21,297 bases of DNA. It comes from JANWHZ01 sp035545555 (GTDB lineage Bacteria > Patescibacteriota > Saccharimonadia > Saccharimonadales > UBA4665). The first letter of the stretch is position 1. Every line of letters begins with the position of its first letter. The DNA lies in contig DASZYD010000006.1 in NCBI GenBank assembly GCA_035545555.1, positions 1-21,297 on the forward strand, in the 5' to 3' direction. This document shows, piece after piece, positions 6,841-13,804 of this stretch. The position numbers and the translations under genes were made by a program. The notes beneath the pieces were generated by a model. It searched no databases. It was not told the origin of the DNA and saw only the letters and a program-made list of their open reading frames with translations.

Positions 6841-7612
6841 TCCGGCACAACAGGCTGTCCGGCCGCACCGCCATCGCGGCTGGGTGATTGCGCTCACTAC
6901 GGTGTGCGCGACGCTGTTCCTGTACTTTGCGGCGCAGGCGCTTGGGGGGCTGCTCATCAGCATCTATCCGCTTATGCACCACTGGTCGGGCGTACAGGCG
7001 CAGGACTGGCTGTCGAACTCAGTGCTCGCCCAGTTTTTCTTTGGGCTGCTCGCCGATGGGCTGCTTGTGCTGGGTGTGGCCTGGATGCTCAAGTTCTTCC
7101 ACTGGCATTGGCGCGACATCGGCCTGAGACTGCCTGAGCTATGGCATATCGGCGTGGGACTGCTTGCGACGGCACCGTACTATGTCCTGTATATCATCAT
7201 TGTGGTGATTGTCAGTGCGTTGATCCCAGGCCTGAATGTCGATCAAAAGCAGGACATCGGCTTTCACTCGGTGCATGGTATGGTGCCGCTGGCGTTGACC
7301 TTTGTCAGCCTGGTGGTCATTCCACCGCTAGCCGAGGAGCTTACCATGCGCGGCTTTTTGTACACCGGTTTACGCAAATGGCTGCCGAAAGTGCTGGCCG
7401 CGCTGGTGGTAAGCGCGTTATTCGGTGCGGCACACCTGGCCGAGGGCGGCAGTGCCGGCCCGCTTTGGATCGGTGCCATCGACACCTTTACGCTGTCGCT
7501 CGTGCTGGTGTTCCTGCGGGAAAAGACGGGCAATCTCTGGGCCGGCATTACGCTGCACGCCGCCAAAAACGCCATCGCCTTTGCCATGCTGTTTGTCGTT
7601 GGCTCGCGCTAA
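6821..7612 (+). CDS. CPBP-family intramembrane glutamic protease (Rce1/Abi-like)
   Basis: Polytopic membrane protein of 263 residues with the three CPBP motifs: EELTMRGFLY (E172, E173, R177), FGAAH (F201-H205) and HAAKN (H246, N250). The family includes eukaryotic Rce1, which trims prenylated proteins, and many bacterial members linked to bacteriocin immunity or membrane signalling; the role here is unknown. About six to eight hydrophobic segments are visible from residue 20 on. The start is the ATG at 6821, inside the last 20 bases of the rseP-like gene and read in another frame, so the two membrane proteases are likely co-expressed. A TTG six bases earlier in frame is a less likely start. 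The next gene is 185 bases away. Confidence 0.88.
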   Translation: MSDDSSNPAQQAVRPHRHRGWVIALTTVCATLFLYFAAQALGGLLISIYPLMHHWSGVQAQDWLSNSVLAQFFFGLLADGLLVLGVAWMLKFFHWHWRDIGLRLPELWHIGVGLLATAPYYVLYIIIVVIVSALIPGLNVDQKQDIGFHSVHGMVPLALTFVSLVVIPPLAEELTMRGFLYTGLRKWLPKVLAALVVSALFGAAHLAEGGSAGPLWIGAIDTFTLSLVLVFLREKTGNLWAGITLHAAKNAIAFAMLFVVGSR

Positions 7613-7671
7613 CACGGGTTGAGCGAGGGGTCCTCACCGGTTCCCGCAGAGCCTCCTTCGCCATATGAGTA

Positions 7672-7680
7672 TGCTACAAT
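7672..7680 (+). promoter_or_regulatory. Extended -10 promoter in front of proS
   Basis: TG-C-TACAAT is an extended -10 element with no obvious -35. The predicted start near 7687 gives a leader of about 110 bases before proS and would begin almost at the ATG of the short ORF at 7689. Confidence 0.6.
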
Positions 7681-7688
7681 TGAGGGCA

Positions 7689-7760
7689 ATGAACGCGCAA
7701 CAGCACAGCTTTGCCATGCTCAAGCCGGCCGCCCGGCCGAAGTCTCTTATTGCCCTTTAA
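7689..7760 (+). CDS. Possible 23-codon upstream ORF (leader peptide) of proS
   Basis: A short frame, 23 codons and TAA, fills much of the proS leader and starts 8 bases after the -10 box, so it could be translated from a leaderless mRNA. The peptide starts MNAQQHSFAM, continues LKPAARPK and has two Pro codons (CCG). The stretch CGGCC-GCCC-GGCCG (7725-7738) can form a 5-bp hairpin inside it. I do not recognise the peptide, and such short frames arise by chance. It is recorded because of its position just after a promoter and because serS has a comparable frame. Confidence 0.3.
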   Translation: MNAQQHSFAMLKPAARPKSLIAL

Positions 7761-7797
7761 AAAGTTCCCATAACAGCCCCCAAGGAGTACTACCACA

Positions 7798-9054
7798 ATG
7801 AAAATGACTGATTTGTTTACGAAAACGACCAAAACGGTGCCCGCCGACGAGGCCGCGCGGAACGCCCGGCTGCTGATTCAGGCCGGTTTTATCCATAAGG
7901 AAATGGCCGGCGTGTACGCCTATCTGCCACTCGGTCTGCGCGTGCTGGAAAAGATCAAGCAGATTGTGCGCGAAGAAATGGACTCGATCGGCGGCCAAGA
8001 GGTTATGATGACGACGCTGCAGCCGCGTGATATCTGGGAAAAGACCAACCGCTGGGATGACAGCGTGGTCGATAACTGGTTCAAAACGGCCCTGAAAAAC
8101 GGCACCGAGCTCGGTGTCGGCTTGACGCACGAGGAGCCGATCGTTGATGCGCTGAGCGCCTATGTCAACTCCTACAAAGACCTGCCGGTGCTGGTATACC
8201 AGATCCAAAATAAATTCCGCAATGAGCTGCGGGCGCAGGCAGGCCTGCTGCGCGGCCGCGAGTTCGTCATGAAAGACATGTACAGCTTTGCGCGTACCCA
8301 GGCAGAGCATGACGCGCTGTATGAGCGTATTGCCGAGGCATACGGGCGGGTGTACCAGCGGCTCGGCATCGGCGATATAACCTACCGTACCAAAGCCGAC
8401 GGCGGCTACTTTACCGAACGCTTCAGCGACGAGTACCAGACCATCAGTGACATCGGCGAAGACACGGTGTACGTTGACGAGGCGAAAAAGCTGGCTATCA
8501 ACAAAGAAGTGTACACGGACGAAAATCTTGCGAAGCTCGGCATCACAAAAGCTGATCTGGTCGAGAAGCATGCCGTTGAGGTGGGCAATATTTTTCCGCT
8601 GGAGACGAAATACACCGACGCGCTCAGTGTGTACTATACCGACGAGACGGGCGCGCAGCGGTCGATTATTATGGGGTGCTACGGCATCGGTATCAGCCGG
8701 CTGATGGGCGTGCTGGCCGAGCATTTCTCGGATGATAAGGGTCTAGCCTGGCCGGAGAGTGTGGCGCCGTTCCGTGTGCACCTGGTACGGTTGGGCGAGA
8801 GCCCTGAGGTGGTCAAGCAGGCGGATGAGTTGTATTCCTCATTGACAGCCCACGGGATTTCTATATTATATGATAACCGTAATATACGACCTGGCGAGAA
8901 ATTCGCCGATGCCGACCTCATCGGTATCCCGCACCGGCTTGTTGTCAGCGACAAAACCGTGCAAGCGGGGAGCTATGAGTATAAGTTGCGGACGAGCGAC
9001 GCCGTGCAGCAACTGCAGTCAGACGCGCTCTTAAAGCTACTGGGCGCAAAGTAG
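7798..9054 (+). CDS. proS: Prolyl-tRNA synthetase, short form without the editing insertion
   Basis: Class II aminoacyl-tRNA synthetase that charges tRNA-Pro. The 418-residue protein has LLIQAGFIHKEMAGVYAYLP near the N-terminus (motif 1 region), THEE (110-113), RNELRAQAGLLRGREF (motif 2, 141-156), EVGNIFPLETKY (261-272) and the motif 3 sequence GCYGIGISRLMG (293-304), followed by the C-terminal anticodon-binding domain (VHLVRLGE onward, IRPGEKFADADLIGIPHR). The roughly 180-residue INS editing domain of E. coli ProRS between motifs 2 and 3 is absent, so Ala-tRNA-Pro would have to be cleared in trans or not at all. AAGGAG lies 11 bases before the ATG at 7798. The preceding 110-base leader may be regulatory. 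Confidence 0.96.
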   Translation: MKMTDLFTKTTKTVPADEAARNARLLIQAGFIHKEMAGVYAYLPLGLRVLEKIKQIVREEMDSIGGQEVMMTTLQPRDIWEKTNRWDDSVVDNWFKTALKNGTELGVGLTHEEPIVDALSAYVNSYKDLPVLVYQIQNKFRNELRAQAGLLRGREFVMKDMYSFARTQAEHDALYERIAEAYGRVYQRLGIGDITYRTKADGGYFTERFSDEYQTISDIGEDTVYVDEAKKLAINKEVYTDENLAKLGITKADLVEKHAVEVGNIFPLETKYTDALSVYYTDETGAQRSIIMGCYGIGISRLMGVLAEHFSDDKGLAWPESVAPFRVHLVRLGESPEVVKQADELYSSLTAHGISILYDNRNIRPGEKFADADLIGIPHRLVVSDKTVQAGSYEYKLRTSDAVQQLQSDALLKLLGAK

Positions 9055-9086
9055 GATTTACAGTAGCAATTCGGAGATGGTGCGGA

Positions 9087-9092
9087 TATAAT
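9087..9092 (+). promoter_or_regulatory. -10 box of the greA promoter
   Basis: A perfect TATAAT lies 45 bases before the greA ATG in the 83-base gap after proS. The -35 position holds only a weak TAGCAA. The predicted leader of about 38 bases contains GAGGAG in front of the ATG. Confidence 0.6.
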
Positions 9093-9137
9093 ACCCGTAT
9101 CCCCGACATAGTAAGCAGTCAGAGGAGTGTAACTATC

Positions 9138-9602
9138 ATGCTGAAAAAAACGTTTCGATTGACCAAAGACGGTGTAGCTGAACTGCAGCGCGAGCTGGAG
9201 AGCTTGCAAAGTGAACGCACGGTAATTGCGGAGCGCATCCGTTCGGCGCGCGAGCTGGGCGACCTGGCCGAGAACGCCGAGTATCAGTCGGCCCGCCAAG
9301 ACCAGGACAAAACCGAGGCCCGCATCACCGAAATTGAGCACATCATGCAGAATCTTGAGATCATCGAATCGCCGCGCCAGGACGACAAAGTCGAGCTTGG
9401 CTCAAAAGTGCAGCTGAAGAGCGCTGACGGGAAGACGAAAAGCTTCCAGGTAGTCGGTACGCTCGAAGCCAACCCGCTCGAGGGTAAGATCTCTGACGAA
9501 TCACCCATCGGTAAGTCGTTGCTGGGTAAGCGGATGGGCGCAGAAGTGGAGATCAAGACGCCCACCGAGACCGCGGTGTATAAGATCGTCAGTATCGCAT
9601 AA
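9138..9602 (+). CDS. greA: Transcription elongation factor GreA
   Basis: Rescues backtracked RNA polymerase by stimulating cleavage of the nascent RNA 3' end. The 154-residue protein has the N-terminal coiled coil whose tip carries the acidic residues in ELGDLAENAEYQSARQDQ (about residues 39-56), and the C-terminal FKBP-like domain with VELGSKVQL and ISDESPIGKSLLGKRMGAEVEI truncated to its motifs SPIGKSLLGK and GAEVEI. Length and both domains match GreA rather than the shorter GreB-like or Rnk forms. GAGGAG precedes the ATG. It is transcribed from its own promoter and followed by a strong terminator, so it is probably monocistronic. Confidence 0.95.
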   Translation: MLKKTFRLTKDGVAELQRELESLQSERTVIAERIRSARELGDLAENAEYQSARQDQDKTEARITEIEHIMQNLEIIESPRQDDKVELGSKVQLKSADGKTKSFQVVGTLEANPLEGKISDESPIGKSLLGKRMGAEVEIKTPTETAVYKIVSIA

Positions 9603-9641
9603 GCGCCGCAAACGGCAACACTCCGTCGCTGCGCCCCCTAG

Positions 9642-9679
9642 GTCACCACGAACGATCCCCGCGTGGTGACCTTTTTATA
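9642..9679 (+). terminator. Rho-independent terminator after greA
   Basis: A perfect 10-bp stem, GGTCACCACG (9642-9651) with CGTGGTGACC (9662-9671), has a 10-base loop and is followed by TTTTTATAT. Confidence 0.93.
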
Positions 9680-9687
9680 TAGGGAAC

Positions 9688-9716
9688 TTGCCAGATGCTG
9701 GCGAATACTTGATACT
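9688..9716 (+). promoter_or_regulatory. Possible promoter of lysS
   Basis: TTGCCA (9688-9693) and GATACT (9711-9716) are 17 bases apart, between the greA terminator and lysS. The start would fall near 9723, inside the AGGAG at 9721-9725, so the exact start is uncertain. Confidence 0.45.
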
Positions 9717-9730
9717 GAACAGGAGATACT

Positions 9731-11239
9731 ATGGCAACACTCAAAGAACTCCGCGACGAGCGGCTCCGCAAACTAGACGACCTCAAAAAACTAGGTATAA
9801 ACCCATATCCGGCCGGGGCCGCCCGGACGCACCAACTGGCGGACATCAGCAAACAATTTGCCGATCTGGAGGGGAAAGACGTGCGCGTGGTAGGGCGGGT
9901 GCAAGCCATACGCAAGTTCGGCAAGATCGCTTTTGTCGTGATTCGTGATATGAGCGGTACGCTGCAGCTGTTTTTGACGGCGGACACACTGGCCGGCCTG
10001 GCGGCAAGCGAAGGCCACCTCGGTTTTGAACAGTTGCCGCTGCTGGACACAGGCGACTTCGTGCAGGCGAACGGCACGGTCGGCAAGACCCAAACCGGCG
10101 AGATATCCATTACTGCACACGAACTGTATCTGCTCGCCAAATCGCTGCGGCCGATGCCGCTCAGCCGCGAGGGCTTCACCAACAAAGAAGAGCGCTTGCG
10201 CCGCCGGTACGTCGATATGAACGTGAACCTGGACGTGCGCGAGCGGTTTGTGCGCCGCAGCAAGTTCTGGCAAGCCACGCGTGATTTTCTCAATCAGCGC
10301 GGTTTCACCGAGATAAATGTGCCGGTACTGGAGCATACCACCGGCGGCGCGGACGCCAACCCGTTCGTCACGCACATGGATGCGCTCGACCAGGACTTCT
10401 ACCTGCGTATTTCGCACGAGTTACCGCTCAAACGGCTGATCGGCGCCGGCTTTGAAAAAGTCTACGACATCGGCCCGCGCTTCCGTAATGAAAATTACTC
10501 TGACGAGCATTTGCCGGAACATGTCGCTATGGAGTGGTACTGGGCGTACGCCGACTGGCAGGAAGGCATGCGGCTTCAGGAGGAACTCTTCAAGTACATC
10601 CTTACCGAGACATTCGGCACGCTGCAGTTTCGGATCGGCGGCTTCCAGGTTGATGTATCGGCACAATGGGAACGCTGGGATTATGCCGGGACTATCGAAC
10701 AGCGCTACGGACTTGACCCGTTCCATTGCACGCTCGACGAGGTTAAAAAGGCGCTTGCCGACAACAAACTGGAGGTTGAGCAAACAGAGAATAAAGCGCG
10801 CGGCATCGACAAACTCTGGAAGCATATTCGCAAAGATGTAGCGGGACCAATCTGGCTCATCAACACACCGACATTCATCAGCCCATTGTCTAAAACCAAT
10901 CCGGATCGGCCCGAGACAACCCAGCGCGCACAGGTAGTCATTGCCGGCTCCGAACTATGCAATCTGTTCTCCGAGCTCAACGACCCGCTCGATCAGCTCC
11001 ACCGTTTCGTCGAGCAGCAGCATATGCGCGACGCCGGCGATGACGAGGCCATGATGCTCGATATCGACTACGTGGAAATGCTGGAATACGGCATGCCGCC
11101 TGCCTGCGGCCTTGGCTTTAGTGAGCGTGTCTTCTGGGTGTTCGAGGGTGTCACCGCGCGCGAAGGCGTTCCGTTCCCACAACTGCGCCGCGAAGTAGAC
11201 GACGTTACCAGGGCTATCTATCCGGATATACAGCTGTAA
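9731..11239 (+). CDS. lysS: Lysyl-tRNA synthetase, class II
   Basis: Charges tRNA-Lys. The 502-residue protein has an N-terminal OB-fold anticodon-binding domain (about residues 50-150, with VRVVGRVQAIRKFGKIAF) and the class II catalytic core: motif 1 region RGFTEINVPVLEHTTGGADA, motif 2 FRNENYSDEHLPEHVAMEW with R252, and a motif 3 that reads GLGFSER (460-466). Most LysRS proteins read GxGxDR at that point; here Glu replaces Asp while the invariant Arg is kept. AGGAG lies 5 bases before the ATG. A small zincin gene follows after 4 bases and is probably co-transcribed. Length is normal for the family. Aminoacyl specificity is assigned from the overall class IIb pattern. Confidence 0.94.
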   Translation: MATLKELRDERLRKLDDLKKLGINPYPAGAARTHQLADISKQFADLEGKDVRVVGRVQAIRKFGKIAFVVIRDMSGTLQLFLTADTLAGLAASEGHLGFEQLPLLDTGDFVQANGTVGKTQTGEISITAHELYLLAKSLRPMPLSREGFTNKEERLRRRYVDMNVNLDVRERFVRRSKFWQATRDFLNQRGFTEINVPVLEHTTGGADANPFVTHMDALDQDFYLRISHELPLKRLIGAGFEKVYDIGPRFRNENYSDEHLPEHVAMEWYWAYADWQEGMRLQEELFKYILTETFGTLQFRIGGFQVDVSAQWERWDYAGTIEQRYGLDPFHCTLDEVKKALADNKLEVEQTENKARGIDKLWKHIRKDVAGPIWLINTPTFISPLSKTNPDRPETTQRAQVVIAGSELCNLFSELNDPLDQLHRFVEQQHMRDAGDDEAMMLDIDYVEMLEYGMPPACGLGFSERVFWVFEGVTAREGVPFPQLRREVDDVTRAIYPDIQL

Positions 11240-11243
11240 TTCT

Positions 11244-11627
11244 ATGGTGACCGTGAGTGACGAAGAGTTCCAGGCGCTCATCGACGGGGCACTGGCCAGC
11301 CTGCCACCGGAGCATGTGCGGCATCTGCAAAATGTGGCGATTCTCTACGAACAGGAGCCGACGCTACGGCAGCGCGAGGAGCTTCGGTTGCGCTGCAATC
11401 AGACGCTGTTTGGCCTGTACGAAGGCATACCGCTCACGCAGCGTATGGGGCAGACGACAACATTGCCCGATCGCATCACTATCTTTAAGGGGCCGATTTG
11501 TGCTAGCGTTGCCAGCCTCGCCGCGCTGAAGGAACAGATCCGGCATACGCTCTGGCACGAAGTCGCTCACTATTACGGCCTCGGCCACACCCGTATCCAC
11601 GAGCTGGAGAGCATGCAGGGACGCTAA
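11244..11627 (+). CDS. Small zincin-type metallopeptidase
   Basis: A 127-residue protein with the extended zinc motif HEVAHYYGLGH (H105, E106, H109, G112, H115), i.e. HExxHxxGxxH, preceded by QIRHTL. This matches the small bacterial zincin-like (PF06262-type) family, whose members lack signal peptides and have unknown substrates. There is no signal peptide or membrane segment here either, so it should act in the cytoplasm. The ATG lies 4 bases after the lysS stop. The pairing with lysS may only reflect compaction. The family call is good; the biological role is unknown. Confidence 0.82.
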   Translation: MVTVSDEEFQALIDGALASLPPEHVRHLQNVAILYEQEPTLRQREELRLRCNQTLFGLYEGIPLTQRMGQTTTLPDRITIFKGPICASVASLAALKEQIRHTLWHEVAHYYGLGHTRIHELESMQGR

Positions 11628-11636
11628 TGGTACAAT
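11628..11636 (+). promoter_or_regulatory. Extended -10 promoter of the FMN reductase gene
   Basis: TG-G-TACAAT begins one base after the zincin stop codon. No -35 is evident. The predicted leader is about 42 bases and includes AAAGGAG before the ATG at 11685. Confidence 0.6.
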
Positions 11637-11684
11637 GAAAGCGACAGGCGACAGGCAGCTTTTGGGTAGCAAAGGAGACGTACG

Positions 11685-12245
11685 ATGAATGACTTGCCGA
11701 TAACCCTCGCCGTATTGGCAGGTACCACGCGTGAGAAACGTGAATCGATCAAAGCGGCGCGCTGGATCGCTGACTTCGCGCGTCAGCAGACAGGCGTTGA
11801 CGTACTCTTTGTCGACCCAAAAGAGCTGAATCTACCCGGTGACGGCAACGATCCCGAAGGCAAGGACCCACGCTATACCGAGATCACCGCCAAAGCCGAC
11901 GCCTTTTTTGTGGTCACGCCAGAGTATAACCACAGCTTCCCAGGTTCGCTCAAGCGGGTGCTGGATAGCGAGCTGCAGAACTACAATCATAAGCCGGTAG
12001 CCTTTGCCGGTTGCAGTAACGGCAGCTGGGGTGGTGTCCGCGCCGTTGAGGCGCTGGTGCCGGCGGTGCGCGAAACCGGCCTGGTGGTGGTATCGTGGGA
12101 CATGTACTTTCCACGGGTGCAGGATATCTTTGATGCCTCTGGCGCCATGAAGGCCGAATACGTAGACCGCTATACAGCCAATGCCCAGAAGCTCTTTGTC
12201 GAGCTGCTGTGGATGGCGCGTCTGTTTAAGAGTGCCCGGCAATAG
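11685..12245 (+). CDS. NADPH-dependent FMN reductase family flavoprotein
   Basis: Flavodoxin-fold oxidoreductase of 186 residues. The phosphate-binding loop is AGTTREKRESIKAARW (12-27) and the flavin-contacting segment TPEYNHSFPGSLKRVLD (78-94) is the family signature; SNGSWGGVRA (111-120) is the third conserved region. Such enzymes reduce FMN, quinones, azo compounds or chromate using NAD(P)H; the natural substrate cannot be told from sequence. It is cytoplasmic, with no signal peptide. AAAGGAG lies about 8 bases before the ATG. It has its own promoter and is followed by a strong inverted repeat between convergent genes. With msrA nearby it could contribute to redox defence, which is inference. 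Confidence 0.88.
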   Translation: MNDLPITLAVLAGTTREKRESIKAARWIADFARQQTGVDVLFVDPKELNLPGDGNDPEGKDPRYTEITAKADAFFVVTPEYNHSFPGSLKRVLDSELQNYNHKPVAFAGCSNGSWGGVRAVEALVPAVRETGLVVVSWDMYFPRVQDIFDASGAMKAEYVDRYTANAQKLFVELLWMARLFKSARQ

Positions 12246-12261
12246 GCGGCTACGGATACTA

Positions 12262-12291
12262 TAAAACATGGCCCACCTGGTGGGCCATGTT
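12262..12291. terminator. Terminator between convergent genes
   Basis: AACATGGCCCACC (12265-12277) and GGTGGGCCATGTT (12279-12291) form a perfect 13-bp inverted repeat with one base at the centre. On the minus strand it runs into TTTTAT and so terminates the membrane-protein gene. On the plus strand the T-run is weak, but the hairpin could also end the FMN reductase transcript. Confidence 0.8.
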
Positions 12292-12310
12292 GCTGTGTCT
12301 CCTTGCCGGC

Positions 12311-12859
12311 TTATGCGGTATGCTTTGCACGGCTGCGCGGCCGGCTCGGCTCGCGGCCGGTGTAGTATGAGCGTATCTGATACAGGAAGTACAGGCCGAT
12401 AGCGGCACCAATGACCGACCAGACCAGCTGGCCCAGGTCACCGTAGCTCGTAAAGAGTACGACTACGCCGTACACGACATTGGCCAACGCGCCATAAAAG
12501 AGCAGATCCCATCCAGCCTTCTTCGTTGCCTGCAGCGCCGGGAAGGCCAGGAGGTAGATGACCGCCTCTGCAATCAGCACCAGCACGCTCAGCCAGAGCA
12601 TGAACGACCAATGGTTCGTCACTACCCGCGGCCCGTAGCCATAGAGCGCGCTCCAGGCATTGACGTCATTGTAGATTTGCGTCGTCAGATGCACCCAATG
12701 CCAGATCTCGTACGCGGCCCACAAGGACAGCAGTCCGACGATCAGGCTCAGCCATGGTGCCCAGCGCACCAACGCCTTCTGCCATGTAGCCGGCAGGTTC
12801 GGTAGCTGTTTGTAGGCTTTGCCAAGCGTATCCTCAAGCTGGCTGACCATATGCGACAT
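12311..12859 (-). CDS. Four-helix membrane protein of unknown function
   Basis: I do not recognise a family. The 182-residue protein has a short amphipathic N-terminus, then four hydrophobic segments at about 34-56, 84-107, 115-137 and 141-161, and a basic C-terminal tail (GREPSRPRSRAKH) that should be cytoplasmic. The loop between helices 1 and 2 contains VNAWSALYGYGPRVV. No catalytic or metal-binding motif is evident. The ATG at 12859 follows AAAGGAG at about 6 bases, and a good promoter with an inverted repeat over the expected start lies just upstream. It is monocistronic, convergent with the FMN reductase and downstream of the DUF11 protein gene, separated from the latter by a terminator. 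The start is well supported; the function is open. Confidence 0.75.
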   Translation of the reverse strand: MSHMVSQLEDTLGKAYKQLPNLPATWQKALVRWAPWLSLIVGLLSLWAAYEIWHWVHLTTQIYNDVNAWSALYGYGPRVVTNHWSFMLWLSVLVLIAEAVIYLLAFPALQATKKAGWDLLFYGALANVVYGVVVLFTSYGDLGQLVWSVIGAAIGLYFLYQIRSYYTGREPSRPRSRAKHTA

Positions 12860-12878
12860 ATATACTCCTTTATCCGCT

Positions 12879-12900
12879 TATGCTTCTGCATGTAAGCATA
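12879..12900 (-). promoter_or_regulatory. Inverted repeat over the start site of the four-helix protein gene
   Basis: TATGCTT (12879-12885) and AAGCATA (12894-12900) are a perfect 7-bp inverted repeat with 8 bases between. One arm contains the -10 box and the centre coincides with the predicted start (about 12888). It could be an operator or a chance symmetry. Confidence 0.35.
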
Positions 12901-12923
12901 CCGGCGGAAAAGGTAGCTGGCAA
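12895..12923 (-). promoter_or_regulatory. Promoter of the four-helix membrane protein gene
   Basis: On the minus strand TTGCCA (12918-12923) and TATGCT (12895-12900) are 17 bases apart. The predicted leader is about 29 bases with AAAGGAG before the ATG. Confidence 0.6.
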
Positions 12924-12970
12924 GCGATTTTTCAGCCAATACCCAGCTGGCCAGGCAGGACCAGAGAACC

Positions 12971-12997
12971 TAAAACCGGCTCCGATGGGAGCCGGTT
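12971..12997 (-). terminator. Terminator after the DUF11-like protein gene
   Basis: AACCGGCTCC and GGAGCCGGTT (12974-12983 and 12988-12997) form a perfect 10-bp stem with a 4-base loop. Read on the minus strand it ends in GGTTTTA, a short T-run. Confidence 0.8.
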
Positions 12998-13019
12998 AGG
13001 GCGTTTGCTATTAAGGAGG

Positions 13020-13682
13020 CTAGTTCTTGGCGGCGCGGCGCTTGACAGCAAAGAGGTAGAGCGCGTAGCCAATAACACTGGCGGCGGCTACCGGCACAAT
13101 GACGCTGCCGGCGCCAGTGTTTGGCAGCTCGGGCGGTGTCGGTGTTGGCGTGGGGGTGGGGGTCGGCGTCGGCGTGGGCACATGTACCTTGACGACTACT
13201 GTGGCGCAGCCGGACTGGGCATTGTCGTTGGCTAGACTGTTGCCGGTAAAGCAGGCCTTGTTGGTGATGACATCGCCATCGGTCTGGTCGGTTACCTTGA
13301 CCTCGTACTGCTTGGTCACGCTATCACCCGGCACGATGGTGCCGATATTCTCGGTGATCTGACGCTCTGACGGATTACTGACCAGCTCAACGCCGTCCGG
13401 CAGTGTATCGGTCATGATCGTCTTGGCCATATCATTATCGTGATTGGCGGCAGCGTCGGCAGCGTTGCTGACGACTACGGTGTACAGCAGCGTGTCACCT
13501 GGAGTGACCGTTAGAGCGCTGCCGGCGTCGGCGGCGCTGCTGACCTTGCTGCTAGTGGTTACATCTTGGACGGTTTTTGTGATCTTGCCCTGTGGGTGCC
13601 AGGCAAAGACCGTGCTGGTCAGTCCGAGCACGGTGGCCGAGATGACCACACTGGCAGCGGTGAGTTTGTATACTTGTTTCAT
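13020..13682 (-). CDS. Secreted DUF11-like surface protein with LPNTG sorting signal
   Basis: A 220-residue exported protein. Residues 1-27 are a signal peptide (basic MKQVYK, hydrophobic core, likely cut after VFA). Residues about 50-156 resemble a DUF11/conserved-repeat beta-sandwich as found in bacterial adhesins (PGDTLLYTVVVSN, DTLPDGVELV, TNKACF), with two cysteines (C134, C149) that could form a disulfide. A (Pro-Thr)n linker spans 158-174, followed by LPNTG (176-180), a hydrophobic segment (183-203) and the basic tail KRRAAKN: a complete cell-wall sorting signal for a sortase. The start at 13682 is chosen because the signal peptide begins there and AAGGAG precedes it; the longer open frame reaching 13748 has no such support. 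It probably sits on the cell surface and may mediate contact with a host cell or substrate, which is inference. Confidence 0.87.
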   Translation of the reverse strand: MKQVYKLTAASVVISATVLGLTSTVFAWHPQGKITKTVQDVTTSSKVSSAADAGSALTVTPGDTLLYTVVVSNAADAAANHDNDMAKTIMTDTLPDGVELVSNPSERQITENIGTIVPGDSVTKQYEVKVTDQTDGDVITNKACFTGNSLANDNAQSGCATVVVKVHVPTPTPTPTPTPTPTPPELPNTGAGSVIVPVAAASVIGYALYLFAVKRRAAKN

Positions 13683-13703
13683 ACGCTCCACACTCCTTCG
13701 TTT

Positions 13704-13724
13704 ACGGTGTCTCTCAAACACCGT
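13704..13724 (-). promoter_or_regulatory. Hairpin in the 5' UTR of the DUF11-like protein gene
   Basis: On the minus strand ACGGTGT-TTGAGAG-ACACCGT forms a perfect 7-bp stem with a 7-base loop near the 5' end of the predicted transcript (start about 13732), just upstream of the AAGGAG. It could stabilise the mRNA or control translation; no T-run follows, so it is not a terminator. Confidence 0.5.
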
Positions 13725-13738
13725 TGAATAACGATGAC

Positions 13739-13767
13739 ACAATATCACTTAGTGGGAGGTTTGTCAA
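13739..13767 (-). promoter_or_regulatory. Promoter of the DUF11-like protein gene
   Basis: On the minus strand a perfect TTGACA (13762-13767) lies 17 bases from TATTGT (13739-13744). This is one of the two strongest promoters in the window and suggests an abundant surface protein. Confidence 0.85.
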
Positions 13768-13804
13768 CTTAAGCGTAAACGTATTATGTCACGCTGCCTG
13801 GTTT

